From contig JANUWF010003369.1 of assembly GCA_026120185.1 (NCBI GenBank), positions 2,045,981 through 2,109,980 on the forward strand: DNA of 64,000 bases, in the 5' to 3' direction. This stretch comes from Voacanga thouarsii. Lineage: Eukaryota; Streptophyta; Magnoliopsida; Gentianales; Apocynaceae. Of this stretch, positions 32,665 to 45,558 are shown piece after piece (position 1 is the stretch's first letter; every line of letters starts with the position of its first letter). A program made the position numbers and the translations under genes. The notes under the pieces were generated by a model, which ran no database searches, was not told where the DNA came from, and worked only from the letters and a program-made list of their open reading frames with translations.

Positions 32665-33670
32665 TGATACGAATCTTATGTTGCTTTTTCTTGGTGTTTT
32701 GGGTGGATTAGTTGGTTATATGTTCAGATCAACTCAAGGGACCAAAAACAGAGATTCTTATGACAAAAAGGAGAAACTAAAAACAATAACCTACCCTCTA
32801 TCAAACCCTTGAAGAACTAAGCTTCAAAGACCCACAAGTAAAGTAGAAAGTTCTACTATAATATCACCCCAATATTCTTGAAGCAACAAAGGCAAACAAG
32901 AACAAATAGAATAGAGAAAATAGGCACCCAAATATTGGAATTCAAACAAACCTTAGAAGAATAAAGCAACTAAGACCTATTCAAAGAAAACAACATTGGA
33001 TTATCCAAAAGATTTATAAACTCATTCATAAGGAGGACTAACCCTTAAGCATGGTCTTGAACAAGATGAACAAGGAGGCTAGGGCCTCTCAAGATTCTCT
33101 CACAAATTTGAATTAAAGTGCGTGAATTGTGTTATCAAATCACTAAAGGTGCTATTTATACTATCCTAACCCTTGCTAAGTAATCCCTGAGGTTCTATTA
33201 CAGTTTAGGGTTATAATAAGTCTTTACAAGCCTTTAAAATTGAAGAAAATCGGAGAAAACATTAAAAACGTGGAGCAGTCGTCGGCTGCCCAGGGGGAAT
33301 CTGGCACCAGCTAGGTCCCTTGAAGCAGGCCGCCGGTTATGCACTGTCTTCAGGCCAGTTCAAGTTGCTATTGATGTGTTGTTGGGCAGATTGGAGCCAG
33401 TGCTGGTTTGGCTTCTTGGGGCCGGCACCGGTTGTCCGCTGGAAGGCCTCCCTTGGTCAAGTTTCGTCTGCCTTTGCTGTCTGCTTGAGTTCTTGTTGGG
33501 GTCCTTCATGGATGGTCATCAGCACAAACTCTTGGCTAGCTTACTCAACCTTCCAATCATCTTTCATCCTCAAGCATGGTTTGATGATCAATTGAAAATC
33601 ATCTTGAAGCTTCTTGGACCTAGCTCTTGTCATCAGTCCTTGTCCTCCATGATGAACTAGAGTCTCATTA
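32665..33670 (-). mobile_element. Gypsy-1 5' LTR (minus-strand sense)
   Basis: This 1006-bp LTR is colinear with 25908-26911 and has a TATA box at 33153-33160 (minus). Its GC-rich cluster (33285-33445) is more decayed: GGCACC and GGCGCC sites have changed to forms such as TGGCACCAG. Confidence 0.9.
33153..33160 (-). promoter_or_regulatory. TATA box of Gypsy-1 5' LTR
   Basis: TATAAATA in the GTATAAATAGCACC context is the only promoter-like string of this LTR. It is identical to that in the partner LTR. It lies about 490 bp before the LTR end in minus sense. Confidence 0.6.
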
Positions 33671-34829
33671 GTCAATAAAGGATTCACCACTCCTAATAGT
33701 AGGGGCGAATATCTCATAGCCACTTGTAGGAATTACTACTCGAGAAGTCCTTGACCAAGGCGACTGTGTATTGGAAACAATTCCAATTGATACACATCTA
33801 GAGTAGTGGGTTCCTGGTATAAGTACTATAATATTCGGGCCAAAATTAATATATATTCTGGAGGGAGTTGGTACTAATTATGTACTACAAATCGAATGGG
33901 ATATTATGTGGTGAAATGAGTTAATTGCACTGCAGTTTGTTATTGAATGGTTCATGTCAAGCCACTTGACTTCCTGGACCCTTGGGTGGCCATGATGTAT
34001 TGCTAGATACCGCTGATATCTGAGAATATGGATTTATTAATTGATGAATTAATAAACCAATCCTGATTTTAATTCATATGATTAATTCTAATTAATTATG
34101 AATTATTAATCCCAAAGACATTTGGATTAATTCATATTCGCCACCAATTGACTGGGAAACCTAATAGGTCACATAATAGATGATTATATACTCAATATGT
34201 TATTTGATAACATAGTGGGGTTAATTGCAAGAAAGAGAAGTTGTTGTGGTCAAATTATAATTAGTTATAATTTATGGTCCAAATTGTAATTGTGAAAACT
34301 TGATGTTTCCAATTATAATTAAGGAATTCTAATTGTTTTAGAATCCTTAGATGGAGTAGTTTTCGCAAGTTTTTCGTGATATGTGTGAGACACACACGAA
34401 ACCCTAGCTTGAGAGGAATTGATGTGAAAAACAACAACTCAAAACCTTCACTTCTCTCTTTCTCGTTTTTCTTTAGCATAGAGGAAACGAAAAAAACCCT
34501 AACCCTAGCCGCCTTGTGTGTTTCTGCTAGTACAGAAATATCTTGGTGCTTGAGTGTGATCCTCCGTGTGAATTTCTGTTAGAGACAGTCACACACTATG
34601 ATTGTAGTGGTTGGACATTCAACTCTCGTGGTGTTTGATCAGGAGGATTGCTGGATCGTGCCTCAAACCTGAAGAAAGAAAAATTTTATTTTTCAGATGC
34701 TTAAAGAAAGGTAAAAATGTTATATTTGTTCTCTTTATGTCCTGTTTTCCACACATATACGGATCCTGGGATAGTATCTCATCTTATTTTTTCGCTGTGC
34801 CATATATGATATGCATGAGATGTCCAACA
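33671..34829 (+). mobile_element. Family-A LTR, second copy, right part
   Basis: This resumes after the GTCAA duplication with TAAAGGATTCACCACTCC, colinear with 24100 onward, and ends near GTCCAACA (34829). The right flank is not Copia-2 RT, so the two flanks of this LTR do not match and no target duplication is visible. Confidence 0.8.
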
Positions 34830-36010
34830 CCAACAATTCATTACAATATATAATTCCCTTGGAGAAAAGCATCAAAAAAAGGCTAAGGAGGAGAAAGAGT
34901 TAAGAAGGCAAGAAGAATTAGATATTATGGGCTTCTCAAGTTGTATCTTTCAATCCTTCTCTTGTTCATTTTTGTTTCAAACTTTTTATGTGTTTTTTAG
35001 TGGCCTTTGTATTCAAGTAATTGAGAATTTTATTTAAAGTTTTTGGCTACTTGTTGTTATTTAAGTTTTAATACTTTGAGATTCATGAATTAAAAATTCT
35101 ATCTTTAATCTTGTTGAGATTACTTCTTGAGTATTTATGCAATTTTTTATTTCATTCTTATTAATTGTGTTGAGTTAAAAATGTATGACTAACAATCATT
35201 TAACATTCACATGATTGGATTGCTAAGATAAGTTGGTCTCTTGATTAGTTTGTCTAAGTAGCATCTATGACTTAGTTGGGTTTCGAGGCTAACTCGCTTA
35301 ATCAAGATTAGGGAGTTGTATAATATTCAAGTTGCATATTTTTTAGACTAACTAGGTATGTGATTTAATATTAGTGATGCCTTGTATGCTTATCAATTTT
35401 GTTCTGAATTTATTATAATTGGTTAATTGAAGTATTAATATCTTTAAGAAAAGGTTAATCAATTTGGCCTAAGTTGAGGAACGAAGTTAGGGATTTTAAC
35501 TTATAAGTTAACTAAGAGTTAACCTACTTTTGCAAGAATAAGCAATTTAATTCACTAACAAAAGTCTCCAAAACTAATTGCTTAAAGTAGTCTAATCAAT
35601 AAGAACTGTTTCACTTGATTTTGTTTCATATGCCTAGAAACTTGATGAATTCTTGATTGGTCTTGAAGTTTATTTTCTATTCTTGATTGTTTCCTATTTT
35701 TCTTAATTTGTTTAGGAGTCCAATTTAGTACTTTTCTAAGTTAAAATTTCCCCCATTTTTGTACATACTTGCATATAAGACATCATTAGACTTAGTTGGT
35801 TTAATTGTTTACAAGATAATTTTAAAAGAAAGAAGAAGTTTTTTTTTTTTTTCCTGTATAGAGTATACTTTTCTTGTTCCTTATGAGATTGATACCTTAT
35901 ATGCCATTGTGCTATGCTATCTTTTAGGAGTAGGGTTTAAAATTTGTTGGTGTATGATGACTACACTTTTAGAAACCCATATTTTTACGTCATAATCTCG
36001 TAACAACATA
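34830..36010 (+). mobile_element. Athila-like gypsy LTR (5' part not delimited)
   Basis: This non-coding sequence leads up to a tRNA-Asp-like primer site. It shows no coding frame. Its left limit is hidden by the end of the family-A LTR. A T run near 35838-35851 and an AAGAAGAAG stretch are the only notable simple sequence. Confidence 0.55.
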
Positions 36011-36014
36011 ATTT

Positions 36015-36032
36015 TGGTGCAATTACCCGGGA
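36015..36032 (+). other. Athila-like primer-binding site (tRNA-Asp type)
   Basis: TGGTGCAATTACCCGGGA resembles the plant Athila/Tat site TGGCGCCGTTGCCGGGGA with C-to-T type changes and others. It is followed by ACAAAAG, as in that group. Confidence 0.65.
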
Positions 36033-36179
36033 ACAAAAGAAATATTGCTTTTCTTCTATCTTTGATTTATTCCTAAGATACTTGATCTTACTTAGTTCTC
36101 TTGGTGCCATAATTTCTTGTTTTACTCTTTGATTTTGATTTTGTTTTGTTTTTTAGGTTGCTCATCTTTTTGTATGCAT

Positions 36180-37468
36180 TAAGGAGTGGTAAGAAATTAA
36201 TTCAATGAGACAACACCAAGTATTTGAGAAGAATTTGCTCAATTGGAGAGAAATTCCTCACTTAATTTGCATTTACTTTTGATTTTACAATGTATTCCTA
36301 TCTATCTCTCAAAGAACTTGGACACTAAACTTAAATAATAATCATTTATGCGTTATTTTTCTTGAAGTTACACATCCATTTAAATTACATTTGACATTTG
36401 TTCAATTACTGCATTCTTTTCATACATTACAGGGAGAAGATCCACATAGGCACTTAAAAGAATTTTATATTGTATGCTTTAATAAGAAGCTATATGGAGT
36501 TTAAGATGAGGTCATTAAATTACACACATTCTGATTTAGTTTGTATAGACATGCTGAGGATTGATTGTATGATTCACTTATGTGTTCCATCGTAAATTGG
36601 TTAAGTATGCAGAAGGTTTTCCCGCATTTAGAGCTACATCTATTATAAAAAAAAAAAAAAATGGAATTAGGCAATTGCATAAGAAATCACGGCATGATTA
36701 TTGAGAAAGGTTCAAAAGACTTTGTGCTATTTGCCCTCATCATTAAATTAGTGACCAATTGCTTGTGCAATATTTTTATGCATGCTTGCATTCACATCAT
36801 AGGTCTATTATGGATATAGCTCATGGTGGTGCTGTTATGGACAAAACTTCACAAGCTACTAGGGATTTAATTTCAAACATAGCATCTAACACATAATTTT
36901 TTGGCACTATAAATGATTTCCATAGGAAAGTAGGTGAAGTAGGTATAATTTCCTTACAAAGAAGGTTGATAAACTCACCAATTTGGTTGAAAAGATTTTG
37001 GAAACAAATTTACAAAATAGGATATGTTATTTTTGTTATTCTCTTTATCATTCTAGTGATTCTTATCCTAATTTTGATGAACATGCTAATACTTTATGTT
37101 TTTCTAATCAGCCCCTTAGGAGACTCAATGAGGGATATTACTCAAATATTAGGTGGGGAAATCAAGAGATAGGAAAACCTACGGTGAACAATTCTTCCAC
37201 ACATGCACCTCCTTCCTCAAATCCATCTCAAGGCATGTCTCTATATGATCTGGTCAACTCCATTGCACCTAGTTCCCTTACTTTTCAAAATGAGACTAAG
37301 ACTAGTATTCACCATCTAGAAGACCAACTAAGAAAATTGGTCGTAGAGATGAGGAACATTAAAGCACAATTCTCTTATAAGCCTCCATCTCAATCCCTTA
37401 AACGGCAAAAGAATGCCAATGCCATCACCATTTGGAGTGGAAAGGAATTGGGTGGAACTAGCCTTTAG
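36180..37468 (+). pseudogene. Athila-like gag (broken)
   Basis: Short pieces show GEDPHRHLKEFY (about 36430), HGGAVMDKTSQATRDLI (about 36825-36880) and the open 161-codon stretch 36983-37468. The last contains CYFCYSLYHSSDSYPNF, a zinc-knuckle-like segment, and ends NANAITIWSGKELGG, the well-known end of Athila gag. Stops and an A-run insertion (36650) interrupt it. Pol and the 3' end of this element are missing; unrelated non-coding DNA starts at about 37497. Confidence 0.75.
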
Positions 37469-37496
37469 AAGGGAGAATGAACTAGAGGTAGAATAT

Positions 37497-38293
37497 GTAA
37501 CACCCTATATTTCTATGGCATAATGGGCTGTAACTTTATGGGATGTCGCCCCATCTGATTGCTCAGACAAGGGGTCTTTGTAACAAACTTCACTCAATAG
37601 GCAATGAAAATTTTTCCAAAATTACTTTTATTGAATATATAAAGGTATAAGAACCTAACTTCTAATACATATACTTAAGGGTATAACAGATCCAAGATGT
37701 AGCATGAGCCTCTAAGAGTCCATCACACTTTTACTACGCCTTTGATCCTAAATTTTTCGAAAGAGATAACACACGCATGTGCATAAGGCTAAATGGGTTC
37801 CGTGTGTGCTAGTGTTTTCAACTGAAAATAACTTATGAAGAGTAATCTCTAAGATAAACAAGTTAGTTCAGAAATTAGCATGTGAAAACATTCTAAAACA
37901 AGTATTCAAGGATTTCAAGTGAAAACATGCTGATCAAGCACTAAAGAATTCTAGTTTAAGACATTTTGATACAATTATTTGAGTACTCAAGTATTCAAGC
38001 ATAATCAGTGTTTACGCTGAGTATCAAGTCAGTGCATACGCCATGCAAGTAGTCAAGTTAGTGCTTATGCCAAGTATTCAAGTCGGTGTATGCGCCCAAT
38101 ATTCAAGTCAATGCTTACACCAAGTATTCAAGGTAGTGCATAAACAAAATATTCAAGTTAGTGCATACGCTAAGTATTCAAGTTAGTACTTATGCTAAGT
38201 ATTCAAGTTAATGCATATGCCAAGTATTCAAGTCAGTGCTTACGCTAAGTAGTATGCTTACGCCAAGTATTGTGCTTACATCAAGTAGTATAC
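37497..38293 (+). mobile_element. LTR-like non-coding DNA beginning TGTAACACCC
   Basis: The start TGTAACACCCTATATTTC is typical of several plant gypsy LTRs, but I could not find a second copy or an internal region in the window. It includes the left part of a 25-bp tandem array. It may be a large solo LTR or a non-autonomous element. Confidence 0.4.
37985..38293 (+). repeat. 25-bp tandem array, left segment
   Basis: About twelve units close to AGTGCTTACGCCAAGTATTCAAGT, differing at the C/T and A/T positions, are in direct repeat. The array is split by a solo LTR at 38294 and continues at 39842. There are no unique spacers between units. Confidence 0.9.
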
Positions 38294-39836
38294 TGATGCA
38301 TTTTTTTTAGTGTAGAAAATATTACCAAAAAAATCCATAATCAATGAAGCTTTAATTAAAATGCTAATCACTAAAACCATACATATGGGTAAGTATACCC
38401 ATCATATAGTATAGGGAATAGTAAGTATCGAATCTACAGGAATTTAGGCTGCCACCTTACTTTGTCCAAATCTTTATTATTTAACCAACAAAATAAGAAG
38501 ATATAATGAATAACCAAGCAACCTAATATACTAGAGAATAAATCAAGTCTACAAAAAAAAAAAAAAAAAATCACAAGGATAATCAAGGAGTGAGAATAAG
38601 GAGGAATGACATGTAATGAAGAAATATCTCAATTCTATGACAAGTGAAGAAAATATCTTTCAATCAATTGATTTTCAATGCCAAAACACTAATATGAGTT
38701 TCAAAAGTAAATTCCAATCATTTTTCAAGTCATGAAATTCCTATTTTTAGTCTAGTTAAAGGGTATACTCTACCTCCCTAATTAAAACTAAGACGCATTA
38801 AGAACTACTCAATTAAATAATTAATGTCCCTATACTCTACACAACAATAACTCCTTTGGAAGAAATAATGCTTTATAATATACTCTAGGTGATAACAATA
38901 TCTCTTTGATTACAAAGTCTTTCCCTTAACTTTGTTTCCCAATTAAATAATTAATGTTCCTATACTTTACACAACAATAACTCTTTTGGAAGAAATAATG
39001 CTTTATAATATACTCTAGGCAATATCAATATCTCTTTGATTACCAAGTCTTTCCCTTAACTTTGTTTTCAAAGTCCATTAAGAGATCACAAAATAGTGAA
39101 TTAACTAGTCTGGAATAATTAATTCAACTCACAAAATCAAGTAATCAAATGCTTAGAATTGGAATTCAACAAATCTAGAATTAATTCAACATAAAGTCAT
39201 AAAGTAAAAATATCTTCAACTACAATTAAAATATATAAATGCAACTTTAACAAAATAGAATTACAAAGAAAGAAAGAAGAAAAACTCATAGACAAGTGTA
39301 CTCCTCTTCTTATTTGCAATCTTCTTGATAAAGTTCCTCTTCTTCTCCAAGATTTCCTTAATCCTCCTTGTTCTTAGTGTTTCTCGAGGGGTTATATAAA
39401 ATATTACAATGAAAACTCAAGAACTAGAACTCTCTTGTACAATGTTATTCTCTTGTATTTATAGGAGTTTTGGTTGCCAAAAAGTGTCTACAAGAGTCAT
39501 TTTCTGTAGTTGAAAGAGGTCCCAAAAGAATCCAACTAAAATTACCAAATTTTGTTTCAAAAGAACAACCGGCACAGGTCCTTCCTAAAATACTTCCAAA
39601 ATTCCTCTGTTTTGCTTTGTTTTTCCAAAAGTGACACCTGACCGACTCAACTATGTGGGCTGGTGCAGGTTCAACGCTGTTTCGCCCGATTTTGGGCATT
39701 TTCACCATTTTTTAAAGATTTCTCCTATTTAATCACTTCTACACAAAAGATAGCAATTTAGTAGGAATCAATAATTGTTTGAACATAAAAGTAACACAAA
39801 TGACCCTCAAAATATAGGTACATTTAGCCCCTATTA
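38294..39836 (-). mobile_element. Solo LTR of Tat/Athila type, target duplication TATAC
   Basis: The 1543-bp LTR is flanked by TATAC on both sides (38289-38293 and 39837-39841). In minus sense it starts TAATAGGGGCTAAATGTACC, comparable to the TGATAGGGCATAAATTAG start of the LTR at 57375-59348. It has a ATCGAATCTACAGG-type string (38425-38445) also seen in that group. It contains a 130-bp tandem duplication. An open frame on the minus strand (39445-39708) lies in the GC-richer part and is not a gene. Confidence 0.85.
38811..39070. repeat. 130-bp tandem duplication in solo LTR
   Basis: The unit from AATTAAATAATTAATGT to CCTTAACTTTGTTT occurs twice in a row (starts 38811 and 38941), with roughly ten differences. 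Confidence 0.9.
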
Positions 39837-39841
39837 TATAC

Positions 39842-39940
39842 TTACGCCAAGTTTTTGCTAACACCAAGTATTCAAGTTAGTGTTTACATCAAGTATTCAA
39901 ATTAGTGTATGCGCTAAGTTTTCAAGTTAGTCAAGTATTG
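39842..39940 (+). repeat. 25-bp tandem array, right segment
   Basis: About four further units (CTTACGCCAAGT, CTAACACCAAGTATTC and so on) continue the array on the other side of the solo LTR. Confidence 0.85.
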
Positions 39941-41880
39941 TCAGTCATGTATTGTATACAAGAAATGTCATATTCAAGAATTCAAGATTCAATGATGCTC
40001 CCTGGATTTCAAGATTTATGATATTTACAGTATTTCCCAAATTGATGTATAAAATTCATATTTGAGTATATCACGAAAGTACTTTACCAAAACCAAGATT
40101 TGAAAATAAAAAAAGATCACATGAGATATTTCATATTCAAGATGTTCAAGAAATCAAGTTCTTGATAATGCTTTCAAACTCAAGTGTAACATCCATATCA
40201 TAATATAGAAAGAAAGCATTAACTTTATCAAGAAAGAAAATGATTATTTTAGAAAAAAAAAAAAACTTAGCTAAATGGAGTTTAAAAGACTTGGGACTCA
40301 CCTCCTGTCCTAGCTACTGCGTAATATGGTATTCGTAATCTCTAAGCTTTTGCGAGACCCTTGAAATAGATAACCTACATTGGTCATCATTTCACACTTC
40401 CTTTAATATTATACAATTCACAACTAATACATTTTCATTACTGCTTTCCTCAAATATATTTTCAAGTCTTTCACATGAATCCTTAATCTTTCATGGCTTT
40501 AAGAGCCACATGAAATAAACTTATAGCTTTACTTTCTTAAATCAAAATTCTGCATTTTTTTCGCACTTGGCATACCTTAGTATTCTTGCCATAATTTTTA
40601 ATTCAAAAGTCCAATTGATGCGAAACTTGTTCCAAAATATCCTCAAGACATTCCTTGATGATTTCCAACTTTTGAACCACTAATTTCCTTTCTCATTTCA
40701 TTCAATTTTTCTTACAACATCTCAGTTTCTGAATCCCATCATAGTTTTGGCAGCTTATGGTTTTTTCATCATAACTTTTTTATTCACAACTCCAAATCAT
40801 GTAAAATTGGTCCGAAAATGATCCTAAGACATTTAGCTACAAGTTTCATGTCATAGATTTCCAAAAAAACCGGCAATATTATTCAGTTTATTACTTCTTC
40901 AAAGCTGTACGAAATTCTTCCAACACAGAATTTCTGTTTTGTTCCTTTCTTTCACTTAATCCATTCTCTTTTCTTTCCTATACAATATATATATCATTTA
41001 ATCATTGAAATCCTTTGTTTATCATCTAAATATCACATAATACTTCTTGATTCCAGTCATGAACAATCAGTGTCTTTCATATTTAAACAACAAAACTAAC
41101 AGCTTTGAATAATAACAACAATATTTCATTTTTTTCAACAATTAAACTATTTTTCATTTCCATTTCTTACACCTTCTTGTGTAGCCATGCACTATCAATT
41201 AAACCACCATCAAAACACCTTAATACACCATTTAAAACATAACATATATCCTCTCAAAGCTGCCGACACACACAGCACACTCAAACACTTCAAAACATGG
41301 CAAGTTCTAATGAAAAATCATGAAAATCATGGATTTTCTCAACATAATTTTTACCAAAATGATCCTCATGCTTCAAACTACAATTTTAATTCTTAAAGCT
41401 CGAATATTTACCTTGTTTATAGGTTGTTGTTACTGGAAAATGCCTCAAGTTCTTCTCATTTTCTTCAAGAATTCCTTTCTCTCTCTCTTTTCCTTTTTCT
41501 TCCTATTTTTCTCCAACTATTCTTCCTTTTTCCTTTCTTTCTTTCTTTCTTTTCTTCTTCTTCTTCTTGGCTGCAATTTTCTTCAGTTGAAATCCACTTC
41601 CATCGCCATTCCTTTGCAACCAAAATTGATCACAAGGTAAACCATTAATAATTACATTTTGGGCTATCCATTTAATGCTTAATTCTTATTGGTTGATTAA
41701 ATTTTAATTCTTTAATTCTTAGACTTCTTTAATAAGCTTCATGAAATAAATAAAGACATAAATATTTCATGTATCCAATGATATTCTAACATTTGTTTTT
41801 CCTACAAATCACAAAATGCCACTTGGCTCAATTTTGGCCAATCTTCATAATTTCCTCAAAAATGAACTAAAATTTGGGTC
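39941..41880 (+). other. Non-coding LTR-like DNA, right part
   Basis: This continues the sequence interrupted by the array. No gene is visible. It has a pyrimidine-rich microsatellite (TTTC and TTC units, about 41524-41570). Open frames here come from that simple sequence. A GTGTAACATCC string at about 40183 could be another LTR start, but I have no second copy for comparison. Confidence 0.4.
41524..41570. repeat. CTTT/CTT microsatellite
   Basis: Runs of TTTC units followed by TTC units lie in a pyrimidine-rich stretch. Confidence 0.85.
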
Positions 41881-43470
41881 TGATAAACCTTAGGCGGGGG
41901 GGGGAGCTGGGGTGAATAGGGTTTATGGAAAACAAATATGATTTTTAAAAAAAAAATCTTTGATGTCTTTTTTATAAAGTCCAAACAAAGCATGAGTTCA
42001 AAAATGCAGACTTGAATGAGTTGCTAAAGAACTTTCAAAACTCCTCTAAATGATGAAAAGAAGATCTATAGTTAAGATGGGTAGATAAAACAATAATAAC
42101 AGTTTCACCCAACTACATAAAAGTCTTTGATCAAATTAATAGATGCAAGGAGGAGTATAAAGCTCTCAAGTCAAATGAACAGTAAAAATGCAGACATAAA
42201 TATCAGATTAGCTTCACAGCTATAGAAGTGCAAACATGAATCTTTTTGAAACACCATTAAATGGCGAGAAGATGGTCTATTTTAAAGATGGGCAGTTGAG
42301 GCATTAAAGAAAGACTTTCTATAGAACACAAAGGTCTTTAAAAATGATCAACAATTGTAGAGATTGAGATAAAGTTCTTTGATCTAATGACCAGCAAAAA
42401 TGCAGATGAAATGCAAAAGAAAATACCCAAGGATTTATACTGGTTCGATTCTCAACTGATCTACATCCACTACCTTAAGTACCTACTAAAGGATTTCAAC
42501 ATATTCACTAAAACCTTTTTCCCAAATCAATGGTGGTAGGCTACACCAATCTTACACAAGAGGATCACCACACTTGATTTTACACCAAACCACTTAAGCA
42601 CACAAATCAAGGCTCAGCCCAACTGGGTTTTACTTTCTTAACCTTGATACATAATAATTCAAGGCTCACCCCAACTAGTTTTTACTTTTCAAAACCTTGA
42701 TACAAAGCTGATAAAAGATAAAGTATAGAAATAGCTCATAGATTGAGCTAATATGAACAGCTAAGCACAAATACCTTTTTACCTTTGGAGCAATTTGATT
42801 TCACTTTGAAGCACAATAAAAAGGGAGATTTTTGTATTCTAAAATGTAAAAGTGTTTCTGAGAAAGATAGCACAAAAATCTACTTCAAAATTGAGTTTTA
42901 AAAGATTTTATAGAAGCAAAAAGTAAGGCAGCAATGGCTAGAAACGACTAGTTTCTCGCCGTCAGATTTTTTAGAGTTTTGGACTTAAAGATCGGACAAG
43001 AGTTCATCCAAAAGATGAGTCTAAAATGGCACTTTTTAGGTAGAAACATTTAGATACTGTTCTAGAGTTTTGGACGACGTTTTTGGATGCAGAGTCCATC
43101 CAAACTACTCAATCCAAACATCTGAAAGCTTACTCTTTGAAATCATTTTATTTGTGTGCTTCAATGTAAAAATAAATTGAATCATAAGGTAAAGAGACAT
43201 ATGAATTTTACATGAAATACCATAACAATGATTCATAGTCTAAAGTTCTTTCACAAGGACTTTATGATTTTGCAAGCTCTTAAGTTGAAGTTGTACTTTG
43301 ATTAATCACCTCATTGGATTCCATTTACTTAAGAGTTGCTTGGTAGTCATATTTGGATGCCTTGGAAGAACTAAGGTCAAACATATCTTATTACATGTAA
43401 GTCACACAAGTTAGTCCTCATCAATGTTTGTCATAAGTCAAAACACAAGAAAAGACTCTTAGGGCTAATA
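41881..43470 (-). mobile_element. Copia-3 3' LTR (minus sense)
   Basis: The LTR is bounded by TGATAAACC at 41881 (its end in minus sense) and the purine tract at 43471. It carries a run of ten G at about 41896-41905. The relative at 50748-52119 is colinear. No genes. Confidence 0.85.
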
Positions 43471-43486
43471 ATCTTCCCCTTTTTGA
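43471..43486 (-). other. Copia-3 polypurine tract
   Basis: Minus strand TCAAAAAGGGGAAGAT directly precedes the LTR start TATTAGCCC, in the copia pattern. Confidence 0.75.
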
Positions 43487-45374
43487 GTAATGACAAACTT
43501 GATGGGATTGTGACATAAAAACAATGGTATGTACAGTAGGATATTTTAGACTGAGGGAAATAAGAATATTTTTAACTGATATGCATTCTCTCATTATAGG
43601 ACTCAAAGAGTGTTTATGAGATTAAGATAAGAAAAATTAAGCATATACTCACAAACATAGCTTAATAAGCCTATGGCCCAACCTATCTCCTTATCTTCTT
43701 TTCTTCCATCAAAAGAATATTTCACAAGGAAATAGCCGCAAATAGTATTCACAAAAAAATGTATAGATATGTACATGAGGAGGTATAGAAGATAAATCAT
43801 AAGATGTAATGCTCCCCTTATGTATGTGCATATGTGAGCAAAGGATAATGAGATGCTAGCCATGAACTGCGTTTGAGAATAAGACTCTATTTCAAGAATT
43901 TAGACTTCCAAAACATGCATCCAAAATGGGTGAAAATGAGGCAGAAGCTAGCCTTTAAAAAAGTTATTTTTTGGACTGCTATTTTAGATTGAAGAAATAT
44001 AGGTCCAAAACTCCCCCTATGTATGTGCAGGGTAAAAGTGAATTTTCACAAAGATAGATTAGAGATTTTTAACCTAACTTTATTTTCTCAAGGTGTTTCA
44101 ACACAAGGAATTTTCTGTGCAACAAAAAAAAAAAAAGAAAAGAAAAGAAAACTACATAGTTTGCATAAGCATAAATATCCTCATCATCAGAATATTTAAC
44201 AAAGTGCATATCACAACCATGGCAAAAGAAAATCATTAAGCCAAGTTAAAATCAGTTGGAATGCACAATAAACTCATACCTATACTTCAATCTTTCTAAT
44301 CCACAATGACAACAACGTCTCAACATAGCCTCCATCAAGTCACCTAATTCTTCACAGTTTCTATTTTCAAACCATAACCATAAACAATCATAATTCATTT
44401 TAAGTCCTATGAATTTACAATCTTTATAAGTGGTCACAATCATAATCCATAAATTTCAAATCATAACCCTCATAAACCAACATACAACCACATTATGTTG
44501 TGATTATGTGAAATACATTTTTGGGATTTAAGTTGATCAAACATTATGCTATGCAAAAATTTTTTTCCCAAAAATGTATTCCACAAAATCACAAGCTTTT
44601 TAAGAAATTTTCAGACTCCACATAACAAACTTCATTTAGTTCATAGCATAGTCTCTATAACCACATCGGATCATCAATTCACAAGCTTCTTAAGAAATTT
44701 TCAAACTCCACATCACAATCTTCTCTTAGTCCACAACACAGTCTCCATAACCACATCAAATCGTCAATTGACAATCTCCCAACAATATATTTTTACCCCA
44801 TTTGTCATCAATAAAAAAATAACAATAAGTAGCAGAGAAGCAATCAGTAGTATGGCAATAATATCAGGAGAATGCCCAGAACAGGGACAACAATAAGCAG
44901 TAAGCAACATTAGCAATAACAATAAGCAGTAGGAAACTAGCAGTAATATTAGTTAAAGACCAAAATAAAGGTGTTCATGAAAATATAGTGCAGAGAGCAC
45001 GAAATTTGGTAGAATAAAGTTATGTCATCAGAATAAAAGTTGGCATAAAAAGATCATCAGTCATTGGTCGTCATGTGCCACATCTCATGGAATAAGGATA
45101 ATCGCAGGCTTAGTACTGGCACCCTTCTTTGAATGTTGTCCAACAATTCTACTAGACTTCAATTTTACCATGACATGCTTCTGCTTTCAGCTAGATGAGT
45201 TGCCAAATGCAGCTGGTTTGTCTTGCTTGGGAACATCCTTGTCAACAGTGGGTGCAACATTTGGTGGGTTTCTTGGCATGTAGAGATGGGATATTAGTAA
45301 TATTAGTCTCTTTCTCATTCTCTTTCTCAGTATCCTTCTCTAGCTGAACATTAGTTTCTTCCCGTGTTGAAGGA
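43487..45374 (-). other. Copia-3 3' untranslated region
   Basis: This stretch has no convincing gene. It has an A-rich run (44120-44150) and a 90-bp tandem duplication. Small open frames on either strand show no known motif. Confidence 0.5.
44591..44770. repeat. 90-bp tandem duplication
   Basis: Two units start at 44591 and 44681 (ACAAGCTT, then TTAAGAAATTTTCA...ACTCCACAT) and lie head to tail with about 14 differences. Confidence 0.85.
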
Positions 45375-45558
45375 ATGATAGGTTCAAGCTCTGGCACGGG
45401 TGGAGGAACTTTTTCAGTCGAATCGTCTGCAACTTCATATTACTTTTTTTCCACATTTGTCAGTCTATTTCCCAAAATTTTTAGTTCACCTTTGACTTCT
45501 ACGCTTAGACTATCTAGCTTGATAGATAGCAGATTTATAGCATCCAAAATACTTTGAG

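Larger units (their letters stand above)
25908..33670 (-). mobile_element. Gypsy-1: full-length Ty3/gypsy element, minus strand
   Basis: Two LTRs of about 1 kb (25908-26911 and 32665-33670) flank, read on the minus strand, gag, protease, RT, RNase H and integrase. That is the Ty3/gypsy order. The target duplication GTCAA is exact (25903-25907 and 33671-33675), and the host LTR is continuous across it when compared with 24090-24120. LTR ends are TG...CA in minus orientation (one end reads TA). The LTRs look more alike than those of Copia-1. All genes have stops or frameshifts, so the copy is non-autonomous. Confidence 0.93.

Noticed and set aside
37985..38293. Regularly spaced repeats resembling a CRISPR array
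   Set aside because: The units are contiguous with no unique spacers, and the context is a plant retroelement. It is a minisatellite.
41320..41648. Phe/Leu/Ser-rich open frames that look like membrane proteins
   Set aside because: The hydrophobic residues come from a CTTT/CTT microsatellite. There is no other support for a gene.
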